A stretch of 64,000 nucleotides of DNA from JAXGRD01 sp050946655 (GCA_050946655.1 JBMNVE010000001.1:62001-126000); one strand, 5' to 3'. Shown: positions 9,343 to 19,251, numbered from the stretch's first letter. Numbers and translations: made by a program. Notes: generated from the sequence alone by a model not told the origin.

Positions 9343-9955
9343 ATGGATTGTTCTCCTTTTCGTGGCCGATGGTGGTTGTTCCCATATGCCCCGGATAGAC
9401 CTCCGTTTCATCGGGAAGCACGAATAGTTTTTGGTGGACACCTTCCTTCAGCTGCTCAAAAGATCCCCCCGGAAAGTCCGTTCTTCCGATGGATCCCTGA
9501 AACAAGGTATCCCCGCTAAAGAGGGCATTTCCCGTATATACGCACATGCTCCCCGGAGAATGTCCCGGTGTGGAGAGAAACTTCAGCTCCATGTTGCCGG
9601 AAGTCAGGGTGTCTCCATCTTCAACGGCAATATCGGGAACGATGGAAATAGGCTTCCCCATGGTCATGGTTGACATGTTCACATTGGGATCGGCCAAGAG
9701 GCTCTTTTCCAGCACCGATGCCACCACCTTGGCATGGGGAAAATCCTTTTGATAGCCTTCCACCCCGCCAATATGGTCTCCGTGGCCATGGGTGAGGATG
9801 ATGTAATCGACGGTCACGTTGTCTTTATGTATTTCTTGGGTCAGTCTTGGGTCATATCCGCCGGGATCTACAATGAATCCCTTGCCCGATGATTCATCCA
9901 GCACGTAATAAGTATTGACGGATAAAGGCCCGGTGGGCAATAGTTTGATTTTCAT
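9335..9955 (-). CDS. MBL-fold hydrolase (glyoxalase II-like)
   Basis: Small metallo-beta-lactamase protein (206 residues) with the THGHGDHIGG metal site, a later TPGHSPGSM and GDTLFQGSIGRTDFPGG, and a C-terminal YPGHMGTTTIG. These are the seven ligands of glyoxalase II/YcbL-type hydrolases. The physiological substrate is not known for this clostridial family. ATG 9955 has AAGGAAGG just upstream. An upstream ATG at 9979 overlaps the rel stop (ATGA) but has no Shine-Dalgarno site. It lies between rel and hemZ, a common clostridial arrangement. Confidence 0.92.
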   Translation of the reverse strand: MKIKLLPTGPLSVNTYYVLDESSGKGFIVDPGGYDPRLTQEIHKDNVTVDYIILTHGHGDHIGGVEGYQKDFPHAKVVASVLEKSLLADPNVNMSTMTMGKPISIVPDIAVEDGDTLTSGNMELKFLSTPGHSPGSMCVYTGNALFSGDTLFQGSIGRTDFPGGSFEQLKEGVHQKLFVLPDETEVYPGHMGTTTIGHEKENNPFV

Positions 9956-9975
9956 TGGTCCTTCCTTTTTGTGTT

Positions 9976-12165
9976 TCATGTTTTGCTTCTATATACCGAA
10001 GATACTCCCGGTATGTTCTTCAACGTTCGCAATAGCTTTTCCATCTGTGCAGTGTCTGCAATGGATAAGGTCAAAATGATGGTGATGGTGTCATCCTTGC
10101 TGCTCTTGGCATTGACTCCGGCAATGTGGACATCCATCAGTTCACACGCCTTGGAAAGATCCGAAAACAGACCCTTCCTATCATCGGCTACCACGGTAAT
10201 GTCCGCGTCATAACTGGTATTCTTACTGGTATCCCACTCCACATCTATGAACCTTCGTTTTTCATCTACGGGAAGAGACGTAATATTGGCGCAGTCCTTC
10301 CGATGGACCGATATCCCTCTACCCTTGGTGATAAAACCGACGATCTCATCTCCCGGCACCGGGTTGCAACATTTGGAAACTCTGATGAGAAGGTTGTCCA
10401 TGCCCTTGACGATGACGCCGGGGCTTTCCTTTTGTCGGTGTCTGGGTCGCTTGGGCTTTTCCTTCTCGCTTTCCAGGGCTTCCTTTACCGTTTCCTGTTT
10501 CTTCTTCTCCTCTGCCTTTTCCTCGTTGTAATAGCCAAAGAGGATGGCCGCCACCTTACTGACCAAGGTCCCGCCGTTAGATACCTGGGTGAACAGTTCA
10601 TCGGTGTTGGCGAACTTCATCTCCTTGGTCACTTTGAGAATGGACGCGTGCTTCAAAACATCCCTTGGATTATATCCCTTTTTCCGCACATATTTATCCA
10701 GGACATCCTTGCCCTTGTCTACGTTATCGGATTTATTCTCTTTTTTCAGCCACTGCCTGATCTTGGTTCTTGCCGTAGAGCTCTTGGCTATCTTCAGCCA
10801 GTCTATGGAGGGACCGCTGGCATTGGGAGATGTCATGATCTGGATGATATCTCCGTTTTCCAGGGTATGGTCGATGGGCACCATCTTGCCGTTTACCTTG
10901 GCACCGATACACTTTGCACCTACGTCCGTATGGATCTTGAAGGCAAAATCCAAAGGTGTAGCCCCTGCCGGCAGCTCGATCACATCACCTGCCGGGGTAA
11001 AGACAAACACTTGTGAGGAAAACAGGTCGATCTTCAAGGTCTCCATGAATTCCGTCGCATCGTTTGTATCCTGCTGCCATTCCAAGGCCTGCCTGAGCCA
11101 GGAGAGTTTCACCTCTTCCTTGTCCTTGGCCACGCCCTCTTTATATTTCCAGTGAGCAGCAATACCGTATTCGGCAATATGGTGCATCTCGTAGGTCCTG
11201 ATTTGTATCTCAAATGGGTTTCCCGTGTCTCCGATGACCGTAGTATGGAGGGATTGATACATATTGGGCTTGGGAATGGCGATATAGTCTTTGAATCTGC
11301 CGGGGATAGGTGTCCACATGGTATGAACGATCCCCAAAACAGCGTAGCAATCCTTGATGCTGTCCACAATAATGCGCACAGCCATCAGGTCAAAGATCTC
11401 ATCGATATCCTTCTTTTGATATCTCATCTTCTTGAAGATGCTGTAGAAGTGCTTGGAACGCCCATAGATCTCGTACTTCATATTCATGTCATCCAGAGAT
11501 TCTTTGATCTCACCTACCACTGCGTCGATGGTGGCTTGGCGCTCTTCCTTTTTGGCACTGACCTTCTTTGCTATATCTACATACTCGGTAGGATACAGGT
11601 ATTTCATCGCTGTATCTTCCAGTTCAAACTTCATGCTGTAGATTCCCAGGCGACTGGCCAAGGGAGCATATATTTCCAAGGTCTCCAGACATTTGTCATG
11701 GATCTGCTTCTCACTCATGTAGTTGATGGTCCGAAGGTTGTGGAGTCGGTCGGATAACTTGATGATGAGCACACGAATATCCCGGCTCATGGCCAGGAAC
11801 ATTTTCCTGAAGTTCTCCGCCTGGCGCTCCTCTTTGTTTTCGAACACCAAAGACCCCAATTTTGTGACACCATCTACCAGCAGTTCTATTTCTTCACCGA
11901 AATCCTCCCGCAACTGCTCTCCGGTGTACTCCGTATCCTCCACCACATCGTGGAGGAGGCCTGCCACCAAGGTGCTTTCATCCATTCCCAGTTCAGCGAG
12001 GATCTTCACCACTGCCACAGGATGGATCAAATATTTTTCCCCTGACTTCCGAAACTGCCCTTCATGCATCGACGCCGCGACATCATATGCTCTACCCAGT
12101 ATGTCCATGTCGTAGTTTTCGTTGATGCTTCTGATGCTGTCCAGAAATTCCTGCTTATTCTTCAT
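9976..12165 (-). CDS. rel: Bifunctional (p)ppGpp synthetase/hydrolase
   Basis: Stringent-response enzyme of 729 residues. Domains in order are the HD hydrolase (LIHPVAV, LLHDVVEDTEYT), the synthetase with YQSLHTTVIG, the TGS domain (FVFTPAGDVIELPAGATPLDFA), a helical/zinc-finger-like region (VSKCCNPVPGDEIVG) and a C-terminal ACT domain. The synthetase loop reads RFKDY, the RxKD form associated with bifunctional Rel rather than synthetase-only RelA. Both activities are therefore expected. It is 18 bases after secDF and is probably driven from the secDF promoter. Confidence 0.97.
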   Translation of the reverse strand: MKNKQEFLDSIRSINENYDMDILGRAYDVAASMHEGQFRKSGEKYLIHPVAVVKILAELGMDESTLVAGLLHDVVEDTEYTGEQLREDFGEEIELLVDGVTKLGSLVFENKEERQAENFRKMFLAMSRDIRVLIIKLSDRLHNLRTINYMSEKQIHDKCLETLEIYAPLASRLGIYSMKFELEDTAMKYLYPTEYVDIAKKVSAKKEERQATIDAVVGEIKESLDDMNMKYEIYGRSKHFYSIFKKMRYQKKDIDEIFDLMAVRIIVDSIKDCYAVLGIVHTMWTPIPGRFKDYIAIPKPNMYQSLHTTVIGDTGNPFEIQIRTYEMHHIAEYGIAAHWKYKEGVAKDKEEVKLSWLRQALEWQQDTNDATEFMETLKIDLFSSQVFVFTPAGDVIELPAGATPLDFAFKIHTDVGAKCIGAKVNGKMVPIDHTLENGDIIQIMTSPNASGPSIDWLKIAKSSTARTKIRQWLKKENKSDNVDKGKDVLDKYVRKKGYNPRDVLKHASILKVTKEMKFANTDELFTQVSNGGTLVSKVAAILFGYYNEEKAEEKKKQETVKEALESEKEKPKRPRHRQKESPGVIVKGMDNLLIRVSKCCNPVPGDEIVGFITKGRGISVHRKDCANITSLPVDEKRRFIDVEWDTSKNTSYDADITVVADDRKGLFSDLSKACELMDVHIAGVNAKSSKDDTITIILTLSIADTAQMEKLLRTLKNIPGVSSVYRSKT

Positions 12166-12183
12166 TGAGCCTTTCCATTACTT

Positions 12184-14550
12184 TCATTTTGTCTTTCGTC
12201 TTGCCTTTCTTGTCTGTTTTTTCTGTCCTTTCGGGCTGCTGTCTCCCTTTTTTTCCTGTCCGGAATGGGGCTTTTCCCCAGCTTCCTCGTCCTGTTTCTT
12301 GTCCTGAGCGACGGCTTTTTTCTTGCTCAGGGCAATCTGTTTTTCATACTTGGTAGCGCTTCCTCGCCTGGCAAAATCAAAGTACAGCGGGCTGCACACA
12401 TAGATGGAGGATAGGCAGCCTGCCGCCACACCGATCATAAGGGGAACGATGAATTCCCTGATGGCATCTCCTGCCATGATGTACATGGGGACCATAACGA
12501 TAAGCGTAGTGACGGATGTCATGATAGACCGGGAGAGAGTCTGATTGATGCTTCGATCGATGATCTCCTCCGTTCCCCCACGTCGCATAAATTTCAAATT
12601 CTCCCTGATCCGGTCAAACACCACGATGGTGTCGTTGATGGAATACCCCACAACGGTAAGTATCGCCGCAATAAAGGGGTTGTTCACCGTGATATGGAAA
12701 ATGGCATAAAACGCCACGACCAAGAGCACATCGTGGAGTGTCCCCAGCAATGCCGCAGCGCCGAACTTCCATTGTCTGAATCTCAGTCTGATGTAGATCA
12801 GCATGCCCGCAGCAGCCAGAAGAACAGCTTTGATAGCGTTTTCCTTCAGTTCCTTCCCTACGGAAGCCCCAAAATGTTCGCTGGCTAAAACGTCCTTTTC
12901 ACTGATGCCGAATCGCTCCATAAAACCCTGAGTAATGGCCGTTCTCTGCGGTCCATCCAGGGATTCGTTGGTCTTGATGATCACTTCACGGTTTTTCTCT
13001 CCCGAATAGACGATTTCTGCCTGATCGGTGTTGATATCGTGAGATTTGAGGACGTCCTTTACCTCTTCGGCGGATATATGCTTGCCCATGTCCATATGGA
13101 GCATCGTCCCCCCGGTAAAATCTATCCCGTAATTAAATCCCCTGATGCCGCCGACCAGTAGTCCGCTGGCAATGATGAGGATGCTGACGATATAGAAGAT
13201 CTTTCGATGCCTGATAAAGTGAAACTGTCTCTTGATGCGAAATGTCTGGAGCCCTTCTTTATTGATGCCGAAATAACTGTTTTTGGCAAAGGTTTTGCTC
13301 CCTGCAATAAGGCTCAGGTAAAGCTGCGTCACCACGACTGCCGTAAATATACTGACCACAATACCGATCATCAGGGTCCAAGCAAACCCCTTGACCCCGC
13401 TGGTTCCCATTTGATACAGAATCACTGCCGCGATCAGGGTGGTTACCTGAGAGTCTATGACAGTGCTCATAGCCAACTTATACCCGGATCTGGTAGCCAC
13501 ACGGATGCTCTTGCCCCCTGCGATTTCCTCCCTGATCCTGGAAAAGATAACCACATTGGCATCTACCGCCATACCGACGGACAGGATGATACCTGCGATC
13601 CCCGGCAAGGTCAGAACGCTGCCCATCAGCGACATGACGATGATGATAAGGACGATATACAGCGCCAGGGCCACATTGGCGGCAATCCCCATGATCCGAT
13701 AACCCACCAACATGATGATGAAGATGAGGATGACACCGATGATGCCGGCATATACGCTATTGGTGAGAGCGTCTATTCCGATTTTTGCAGTTTGTGAAGA
13801 GGATGTAACCTCCTTAAGCTCTACGGGAAGAGATCCTCCTCGGATAAGTGCCGCTAAGTTGGTTGCACTTTCCTGTGTGAATTGACCGGATATCTCGCAC
13901 TTGCCGCCGCTGATCACTTTCTGGGCCGTAGGCGCAGAGATGATCTCATTGTCCAGCATGATGACAATAGCATTGTCGGCCACTTTTTGTCCGCGGCTGT
14001 CTATCATGGTGGAGGGAACTCCACCCCCGGCAGTTATGGCCGTTGCTTTTTCAAATGCCTTGGCACCTTCTGCATTGAATTCCAGGTTGACCACGTAGCC
14101 GCCCCTCTGGGTATCCTGGCCCACCGTGGCCTCCTTCACAGAACCGCCATCCAGAACGAAGGACTGGTCAGCCAGGGTGAACTTCAACTGTGCCGTTCTG
14201 CCGATCTGCTGGATTGCTTCCTCGGCATCTTCTGCCCCCGGAAGCTCTATCCTTATCCTGTTTCCACCCTCGATGGCCACATTGGGATTGGACAGGCCCA
14301 TGGCGTCCACTCGCTTTTCGATCACTGCCTGTGTCCTGTCCATCAGGTCTTTTTTCTCCGCCTCTGAGAGTTTTTCCGTTTCCTGGGCTTCAAGGACCAC
14401 ATACACACCGCCCTTGATATCCAGGCCCAGCTGTAACTTATCCTTGATCGGGTCCATGACCCCCGGGATCCCCTTTAAAGTGATGAACCACCCGAAAACG
14501 ATGACCACCAGAATCAATACTGCAAAAAATTTCTTTAAACTATCGTTCAT
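12184..14550 (-). CDS. secDF: Fused SecD-SecF protein translocase
   Basis: Membrane accessory of the Sec translocon that uses proton motive force to pull exported proteins outward. SecD and SecF are fused into one chain of 788 residues, as in Bacillus. The SecD half has LGLDIKGGVYVVLEA and TNSVYAGIIG, and the SecF half starts near residue 440 with FNYGIDFTGGTMLHM. Each half has one TM helix, a large extracytoplasmic loop and five TM helices. The last 45 residues are a lysine-rich hydrophilic tail. ATG 14550 is chosen, and a GTG two codons upstream is the alternative. A good promoter lies at 14592-14620. Confidence 0.97.
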   Translation of the reverse strand: MNDSLKKFFAVLILVVIVFGWFITLKGIPGVMDPIKDKLQLGLDIKGGVYVVLEAQETEKLSEAEKKDLMDRTQAVIEKRVDAMGLSNPNVAIEGGNRIRIELPGAEDAEEAIQQIGRTAQLKFTLADQSFVLDGGSVKEATVGQDTQRGGYVVNLEFNAEGAKAFEKATAITAGGGVPSTMIDSRGQKVADNAIVIMLDNEIISAPTAQKVISGGKCEISGQFTQESATNLAALIRGGSLPVELKEVTSSSQTAKIGIDALTNSVYAGIIGVILIFIIMLVGYRIMGIAANVALALYIVLIIIVMSLMGSVLTLPGIAGIILSVGMAVDANVVIFSRIREEIAGGKSIRVATRSGYKLAMSTVIDSQVTTLIAAVILYQMGTSGVKGFAWTLMIGIVVSIFTAVVVTQLYLSLIAGSKTFAKNSYFGINKEGLQTFRIKRQFHFIRHRKIFYIVSILIIASGLLVGGIRGFNYGIDFTGGTMLHMDMGKHISAEEVKDVLKSHDINTDQAEIVYSGEKNREVIIKTNESLDGPQRTAITQGFMERFGISEKDVLASEHFGASVGKELKENAIKAVLLAAAGMLIYIRLRFRQWKFGAAALLGTLHDVLLVVAFYAIFHITVNNPFIAAILTVVGYSINDTIVVFDRIRENLKFMRRGGTEEIIDRSINQTLSRSIMTSVTTLIVMVPMYIMAGDAIREFIVPLMIGVAAGCLSSIYVCSPLYFDFARRGSATKYEKQIALSKKKAVAQDKKQDEEAGEKPHSGQEKKGDSSPKGQKKQTRKARRKTK

Positions 14551-14591
14551 ACTCACTCTTTCTTACTTTTCAAAATTGCATACACTATATT

Positions 14592-14620
14592 ATTGTACCT
14601 TTTTTTTTTCACATTAACAA
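14592..14620 (-). promoter_or_regulatory. Sigma-A type promoter of secDF-rel
   Basis: On the minus strand, TTGTTA (14620-14615) and TACAAT (14597-14592) are separated by 17 bases. The start codon of secDF follows 42 bases after the -10. The spacer holds an A-tract of about 11 bases. Spacing and both hexamers match the housekeeping consensus well. The transcript probably continues into rel and the genes beyond. Confidence 0.75.
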
Positions 14621-14653
14621 GGGTTTGTCCTTAAAATTGCAATGATACGTAAG

Positions 14654-14684
14654 AAAAACATCGAGCCCTTGACTCGATGTTTTT
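14654..14684 (-). terminator. Intrinsic terminator after yajC
   Basis: The stem AAAAACATCGAG pairs with CTCGATGTTTTT around a 7-base loop, and in the minus direction it ends in TTTTTC. It lies 4 bases after the yajC stop and separates yajC from the secDF promoter. Confidence 0.85.
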
Positions 14685-14687
14685 GGA

Positions 14688-15119
14688 CTATTTATCATCT
14701 GCTCCTGCACCGCTATCGGATCCTTCCGCAGAACCCGTGTCCGCTTCCTTTGGCTCAGGTCTTTTCATCCTTCTAGGAAGAGATTTCTTTGGGGCCTCTT
14801 CGGCTTCTTCAGCATCTTCCGGCTCTTCGCTTCTGCTCACCGGCCTATCTGATGCCACGGTCACTTTAGAGATCGCCCATCTCATCACCTCGAACTTCAC
14901 CTTGTCCGCACCGACCTGAATGACCAGAGACTCTTCCTTGGTCTTTACGATCTTGCCGCAGATTCCGCCGATCGTAATGATCTCATCCCCTACTTTCAAG
15001 TTGGCTCGCATGGTGTTGACTTCACGCTCTCTTTTTTTCTGCGGTCTGATCAACAGGAAATACATGATCACCACCAAGAGCACCAGGGGTGCAAATGTCA
15101 TCAGGCTCTTCATATCCAT
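14688..15119 (-). CDS. yajC: Preprotein translocase subunit YajC
   Basis: Small membrane partner of SecDF, 143 residues. One N-terminal TM helix (about residues 7-24, FAPLVLLVVIMYFLLI) is followed by RPQKKREREV and the beta-rich LKVGDEIITIGGICGKIV core. The last 50 residues are an acidic, low-complexity tail (EEPEDAEEAEEAPKK, then GSAEGSDSGAGADDK), longer than in most YajC proteins, which are near 90-110 residues. It is followed by its own terminator before secDF. Confidence 0.95.
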   Translation of the reverse strand: MDMKSLMTFAPLVLLVVIMYFLLIRPQKKREREVNTMRANLKVGDEIITIGGICGKIVKTKEESLVIQVGADKVKFEVMRWAISKVTVASDRPVSRSEEPEDAEEAEEAPKKSLPRRMKRPEPKEADTGSAEGSDSGAGADDK

Positions 15120-15160
15120 AATTTTTATCCTCCTCGGTTATTACCAATTAATTGTCCATC

Positions 15161-15247
15161 TGGTGCCGGCGATGGGGGTCGAACCCATACGGTGTTACCA
15201 CCACAGGATTTTGAATCCTGCACGTCTGCCAATTCCATCACGCCGGC
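15161..15247 (-). tRNA. tRNA-Leu (anticodon CAA)
   Basis: Class II tRNA with a 7-bp acceptor stem GCCGGCG/CGCCGGC, discriminator A and encoded CCA (15161-15163). The anticodon arm is CAGGA-TTCAAAA-TCCTG, giving anticodon CAA (codon UUG). A long variable arm is present and the T loop is TTCGACC. Confidence 0.95.
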
Positions 15248-15267
15248 ACAATGCAAGCATTATAACA

Positions 15268-18200
15268 TCAAGCGTCATTCACCGTCAACTCCTCTCGGAA
15301 AATAAACTTGATATTTTTGCGATGGAAAAGATCATATAATACGGGGATCACAACTAGGGTCATTAAGGTTGCATAGAGGAGACCGCCGATACATACGATA
15401 GCGATGGGCTGCATCATTTCTGCGCCGTTTCCCAGACCAAAGGCAAGGGGGAGGAGCCCGAGCACCGTAGTCAGTGCTGTCATAAACACCGGCCTCATTC
15501 TGGTGGCACTGCCGGTGAGAATGGCCTCTTTCTTATCCATCCCTTCTCTCACCAATTGATTGACATAGTCGATGAGAACGATGGCGTTGTTGACGATGAC
15601 CCCCATCAGGACAATGAAGCCGATCATGGACACAACGCTGATTTCAAAGCCTGTGATCAAAAGTGCCAAAAGGCCTCCCGTAAAGGCCATGGGTACGGTA
15701 AACATGACAATGAACGGCGACAAGAGAGATTGGAATTGCGCTACCATGACCAGATAGATCATCAACATGCCCAGGAGCAGCATCTGAATCAACTGGGTCA
15801 AGGCGTCCATGATCTGCTCGCTCTCTCCGTCAAACTCTACCGTGACCCCGGAGGGTAGATCCATCTTTTCTACGGTTTTCTCTACCTCTCCCGAGACAAT
15901 CGTTGTATTGTAGCCCTCCGCTATGGTCCCGTGGACCGATATGCTCCGCTTCTGTTCCTTGTGTCCGATGGTCATCAACCCGGCATCCTCAGTAATCACT
16001 GCAATATCTCCTAGCCGCACTTCCACTCGCTCACCGGTGACTCCATTTTGGGAAACGATTTTCATATCCTCCAAGTTTTCCCTGTTGTATGTTTCTGTGA
16101 GGCGATTGGAGACTAGCACATCCCTTTCACTTCCCTCATATTCCATGGTGGTGGCCGTACGGTTCCGGTTCAGGGCAGCTGAAACTTCGCCATAGACTTG
16201 GGCCACCGTCAAGCCTGATGTCATAGCCTTATTCTTGTCCACGGTGATTTTCAGTTCAGGGATTGTCTCTTCACTGCTGTCAGAAACATCCTTCAGTCCT
16301 TTCATGCCCCTTAGTTCCTTTTCGATCTTTGCCGTCCATATACGCAGCTTATCCAAGTCATCGGAGTAGACGTGGATCGTTATACCCGTTGCTCCCATAG
16401 CATTTGAAGCGTCGGTGCTCCCGGATATCTGCATCTCCATGCCGGCAGATTTCCCGATCCTCTCCATCTCCTTGGCTATTTTTTCACTGTTCTCTGCCTT
16501 GGATTTCTTCAATCGCACAAAGATGTCAAGACTGCTCCAGTCCTTTCCTGTAATGTCAAAACCCATGACGGAGTTGGCATCACTGGAAAGTATGATCCCC
16601 ACCGTCTCCACACCGTCCATCTTCTCAATAGCCTCCATCAGGGCATCTCCCGACTTGATGGTATCTTCCTTGGTGTATCCCTTGGGCATCTTTGCCGTTG
16701 CCGTGATTTCAGAAAGAGCCATGGAAGGCATGAAACTGAACCCCTTGACGAGGGTCAGTCCTAGAGCTCCGCTAAAGAGCACCACCACGATGATCAGCAC
16801 CAGGGCTCTGTGGCCCAGTGCGAATTCCAATCCCCGCTTATATCCTGCGATGGCTCTGCTCTCAGGCCCCATGACTGTCTGCCTGTTTGTCTTAGAAAGC
16901 AGCGTTCGCCCTAGTGCCGGAACCATGGTCAAGGCAATGAACAGACTGGACAAGAGGGAGTAAGTTACGGTCAGTGCCATGTCCACAAACAGTTCCCTTG
17001 TGACTCCATCCACAAAGACGATGGGAATGAACACGCAGATGGTGGTCAAGGTGGAGGCAGTGATGGCACCGCTAACCTGAGATGCTCCCTTAATGGCTGC
17101 CTGTATTTTGCTGTATCCGTGGTTTCTCAGCCGATAGATATTCTCAATGACTACGATGGAATTATCCACCAGCATACCCACACCTACCGCCAAACCGGAC
17201 AGGGAAATGACGTTTATCGTCACACCGGTAAAGTACATGAGTGTAAGAGCAAAGGTGACACTGATGGGGATGCTCAAGGCGGTGATCAGGGTGGGCCTTA
17301 TATCTCTCAGAAAGAAGAGCAGGATAAGGATGGCCAGCAAGCCTCCTATGAGAAGATTGTTCAATACCGAGTCAATGACGATGTTGATGTGTTCTCCCTG
17401 GTCGGAAAGGGTCGTGAAGGTCAAGCCCTTGTGCTGCTTTTCCAGGCTGCGAAACTCCTTTTGAAGGTTAGCGGACATCTGGGAAGTGGAATAGTCCGAC
17501 TGTTTCTGAAAGCTGAGCAATACACCGTTTTTTCCGTTGATTTTTCCGTAGGTATCTTCCCCATTGTGCATGTAGTTCACCGTGGCCACATCCTTTACTT
17601 TGATGGGTTCCATCCCGGGAACATCCAAATCTAAAATCACCAGCTCCTTCAACTCCTCCGGATCCTTGATCTCCTCTCCCACGGATACCAGAATGGATTG
17701 TCCGTCTTCCGATATGCTTCCCGCAGGCATGGAAAAGTTTTGGGCAGCCAAGATAGCGGATAGGTTAGAAACTGTAATGATGCTGTCAACATTGGTCGCA
17801 TCCACGGAAGCCTTGGAAGCCTCGTCCACTTGACTTAAAGAAGATTGAAGCTGTAACCTCATTCCCCTCAGGTAAGCATCCGTACCCGTCAACTCCGCCA
17901 TCTGGTTGGATAGTTGAGCAGAAGAAATGGAAGTGGCGATATTGAAATTTTGCAAAGCCAAGTTCACAGATGTAAAATCCTTATCCAAGCCATCCAGGTC
18001 CACTCCCATGGCGGACAGCTCACCGCTGTATGGCCTAAGGTCGCTGATAAGGACGTCTATGTTGTTCTGTACCTCACCGGCTCCCTGGTCATCACCCAGC
18101 TGAAGGAGAGCATCTCTTTGGATGACCAAAAGAGAGAGGTTTTCTAAGGTGGAAACCACCATCTCCTTCTGGACAGCCATTGCCTCCTGAGCCGTCTGTA

Positions 18201-18903
18201 TCTGTCTTTTCCCCTCTTGGATCTGAGCAGCTCCTTCTTCCGCTTGAGCGATCCCCGAATTCAAGGTAGATCTGGCATCCCCGGTCTGAGCTTGAATTTC
18301 TCCCTTCACTTCTCGGTTGAGGTTTTCTACCTTTTCAGGATCTAGCTGGACGTGTACAGCGTTGGTTACCATGCCGGCTGCATTTACACTGGCCACACCA
18401 TTGACCCCTTCCAGCTTCCTCAGCAAGTCATCTTCCAAGAGAGCGGAAACCTGAGCAGTCGTCTTCCCTTCCATTCCCACCGCCGCAATGGTCACGGGGA
18501 TCATGTTGGGATTTAACTTGAAAATGACCGGCTTTTCTATGTCTTCGCCAAAAGACCCGGAAACAAGATCGATCTTGTCCCGAATGTCCACAGACACTAC
18601 GGAGAGGTCTGTATCACTATCAAACTCAAGCATGATCATGGAGTAATTTTCTCCCGACGAGGATGTTATGTTGTCCAGACCCTCCAGGGTTGCCATCTGC
18701 TGCTCCATGGGTTGGGTCACTTTCTTCTCCACCTCTTCCGGGGTGGCTCCCGGGGCGGCGGTGATCACAGCAACATAAGGCAGATCAATGTTGGGATAGA
18801 GGTCGGGAACCATTTTATTGAAAGAAACAAAACCGAATACCAATATTAGCACGACGACCACCAGAACAGTCAACGGCTTTTTGACACTGAATTTGGATAC
18901 CAT
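15268..18903 (-). CDS. RND-family efflux transporter (AcrB/SwrC-like) with coiled-coil insert
   Basis: Proton-driven exporter of 1211 residues, against about 1040-1070 for AcrB and Bacillus SwrC. It has the usual two halves: a TM helix at residues 11-29, a large extracytoplasmic loop, six TM helices, then a repeat. Markers include PGATPEEVEKKVTQPME, GVGMLVDNSIVVIENIYR (TM4 with the acidic proton-relay residue) and GVIVNNAIVLIDYVNQL. Residues about 200-370 are a Gln/Ala/Ser-rich helical insert, probably a coiled coil, inside the first extracytoplasmic loop. There is no membrane-fusion protein or outer membrane factor nearby. AGGAGG lies 5 bases before the ATG. Substrate is unknown; lipids or surfactants are possible by analogy with SwrC. 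Confidence 0.9.
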   Translation of the reverse strand: MVSKFSVKKPLTVLVVVVLILVFGFVSFNKMVPDLYPNIDLPYVAVITAAPGATPEEVEKKVTQPMEQQMATLEGLDNITSSSGENYSMIMLEFDSDTDLSVVSVDIRDKIDLVSGSFGEDIEKPVIFKLNPNMIPVTIAAVGMEGKTTAQVSALLEDDLLRKLEGVNGVASVNAAGMVTNAVHVQLDPEKVENLNREVKGEIQAQTGDARSTLNSGIAQAEEGAAQIQEGKRQIQTAQEAMAVQKEMVVSTLENLSLLVIQRDALLQLGDDQGAGEVQNNIDVLISDLRPYSGELSAMGVDLDGLDKDFTSVNLALQNFNIATSISSAQLSNQMAELTGTDAYLRGMRLQLQSSLSQVDEASKASVDATNVDSIITVSNLSAILAAQNFSMPAGSISEDGQSILVSVGEEIKDPEELKELVILDLDVPGMEPIKVKDVATVNYMHNGEDTYGKINGKNGVLLSFQKQSDYSTSQMSANLQKEFRSLEKQHKGLTFTTLSDQGEHINIVIDSVLNNLLIGGLLAILILLFFLRDIRPTLITALSIPISVTFALTLMYFTGVTINVISLSGLAVGVGMLVDNSIVVIENIYRLRNHGYSKIQAAIKGASQVSGAITASTLTTICVFIPIVFVDGVTRELFVDMALTVTYSLLSSLFIALTMVPALGRTLLSKTNRQTVMGPESRAIAGYKRGLEFALGHRALVLIIVVVLFSGALGLTLVKGFSFMPSMALSEITATAKMPKGYTKEDTIKSGDALMEAIEKMDGVETVGIILSSDANSVMGFDITGKDWSSLDIFVRLKKSKAENSEKIAKEMERIGKSAGMEMQISGSTDASNAMGATGITIHVYSDDLDKLRIWTAKIEKELRGMKGLKDVSDSSEETIPELKITVDKNKAMTSGLTVAQVYGEVSAALNRNRTATTMEYEGSERDVLVSNRLTETYNRENLEDMKIVSQNGVTGERVEVRLGDIAVITEDAGLMTIGHKEQKRSISVHGTIAEGYNTTIVSGEVEKTVEKMDLPSGVTVEFDGESEQIMDALTQLIQMLLLGMLMIYLVMVAQFQSLLSPFIVMFTVPMAFTGGLLALLITGFEISVVSMIGFIVLMGVIVNNAIVLIDYVNQLVREGMDKKEAILTGSATRMRPVFMTALTTVLGLLPLAFGLGNGAEMMQPIAIVCIGGLLYATLMTLVVIPVLYDLFHRKNIKFIFREELTVNDA

Positions 18904-18978
18904 GAGTCCTCCTGAACACTCCCTAATGTAGTCCCGCGATTATAACAAAAAACAAGTAAAACTACAAATTACGGCAAG

Positions 18979-19013
18979 AAAAAACCATGTCCGGGATCTC
19001 TCCTGATACATGG
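18979..19013 (-). terminator. Intrinsic terminator of tRNA-Leu(GAG)
   Basis: Minus-strand hairpin CCATGT/ACATGG with an inner GGA-GAGA-TCC stem, followed by TTTTTTCTT. It is placed directly after the tRNA 3' end. Confidence 0.75.
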
Positions 19014-19019
19014 CCTCTT

Positions 19020-19104
19020 TGGTGCGCCCGACCAGACTTGAACTGGTACGATGTTACTCACACGCCCCTCAAACGTGCGCGTCTGCCGATTCCGCCACGG
19101 GCGC
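19020..19104 (-). tRNA. tRNA-Leu (anticodon GAG)
   Basis: The acceptor stem GCGCCCG/CGGGCGC is followed by discriminator A and an encoded CCA (19020-19022). The anticodon arm CACGT-TTGAGGG-GCGTG contains anticodon GAG (codons CUC/CUU). D, variable and T arms (GTTCAAGTC) are present. It has a near-consensus promoter at 19120-19148. Confidence 0.94.
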
Positions 19105-19119
19105 CTATCACATTTAGTT

Positions 19120-19148
19120 ATTATAGCGGTTTTCAACCTGCTTTTCAA
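19120..19148 (-). promoter_or_regulatory. Promoter of tRNA-Leu(GAG)
   Basis: Minus strand: TTGAAA (19148-19143), a 17-base spacer and a perfect TATAAT (19125-19120), ending 16 bases before the mature tRNA 5' end. Confidence 0.85.
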
Positions 19149-19251
19149 TGGGAACTTTTACTTTTTCTGCAAAATACCCTCTGGCATTGGTTCAATACCT
19201 TGTATCGATGCATTTTATCAAGCAATGAGCATTATGGACAGAGATTATCTA

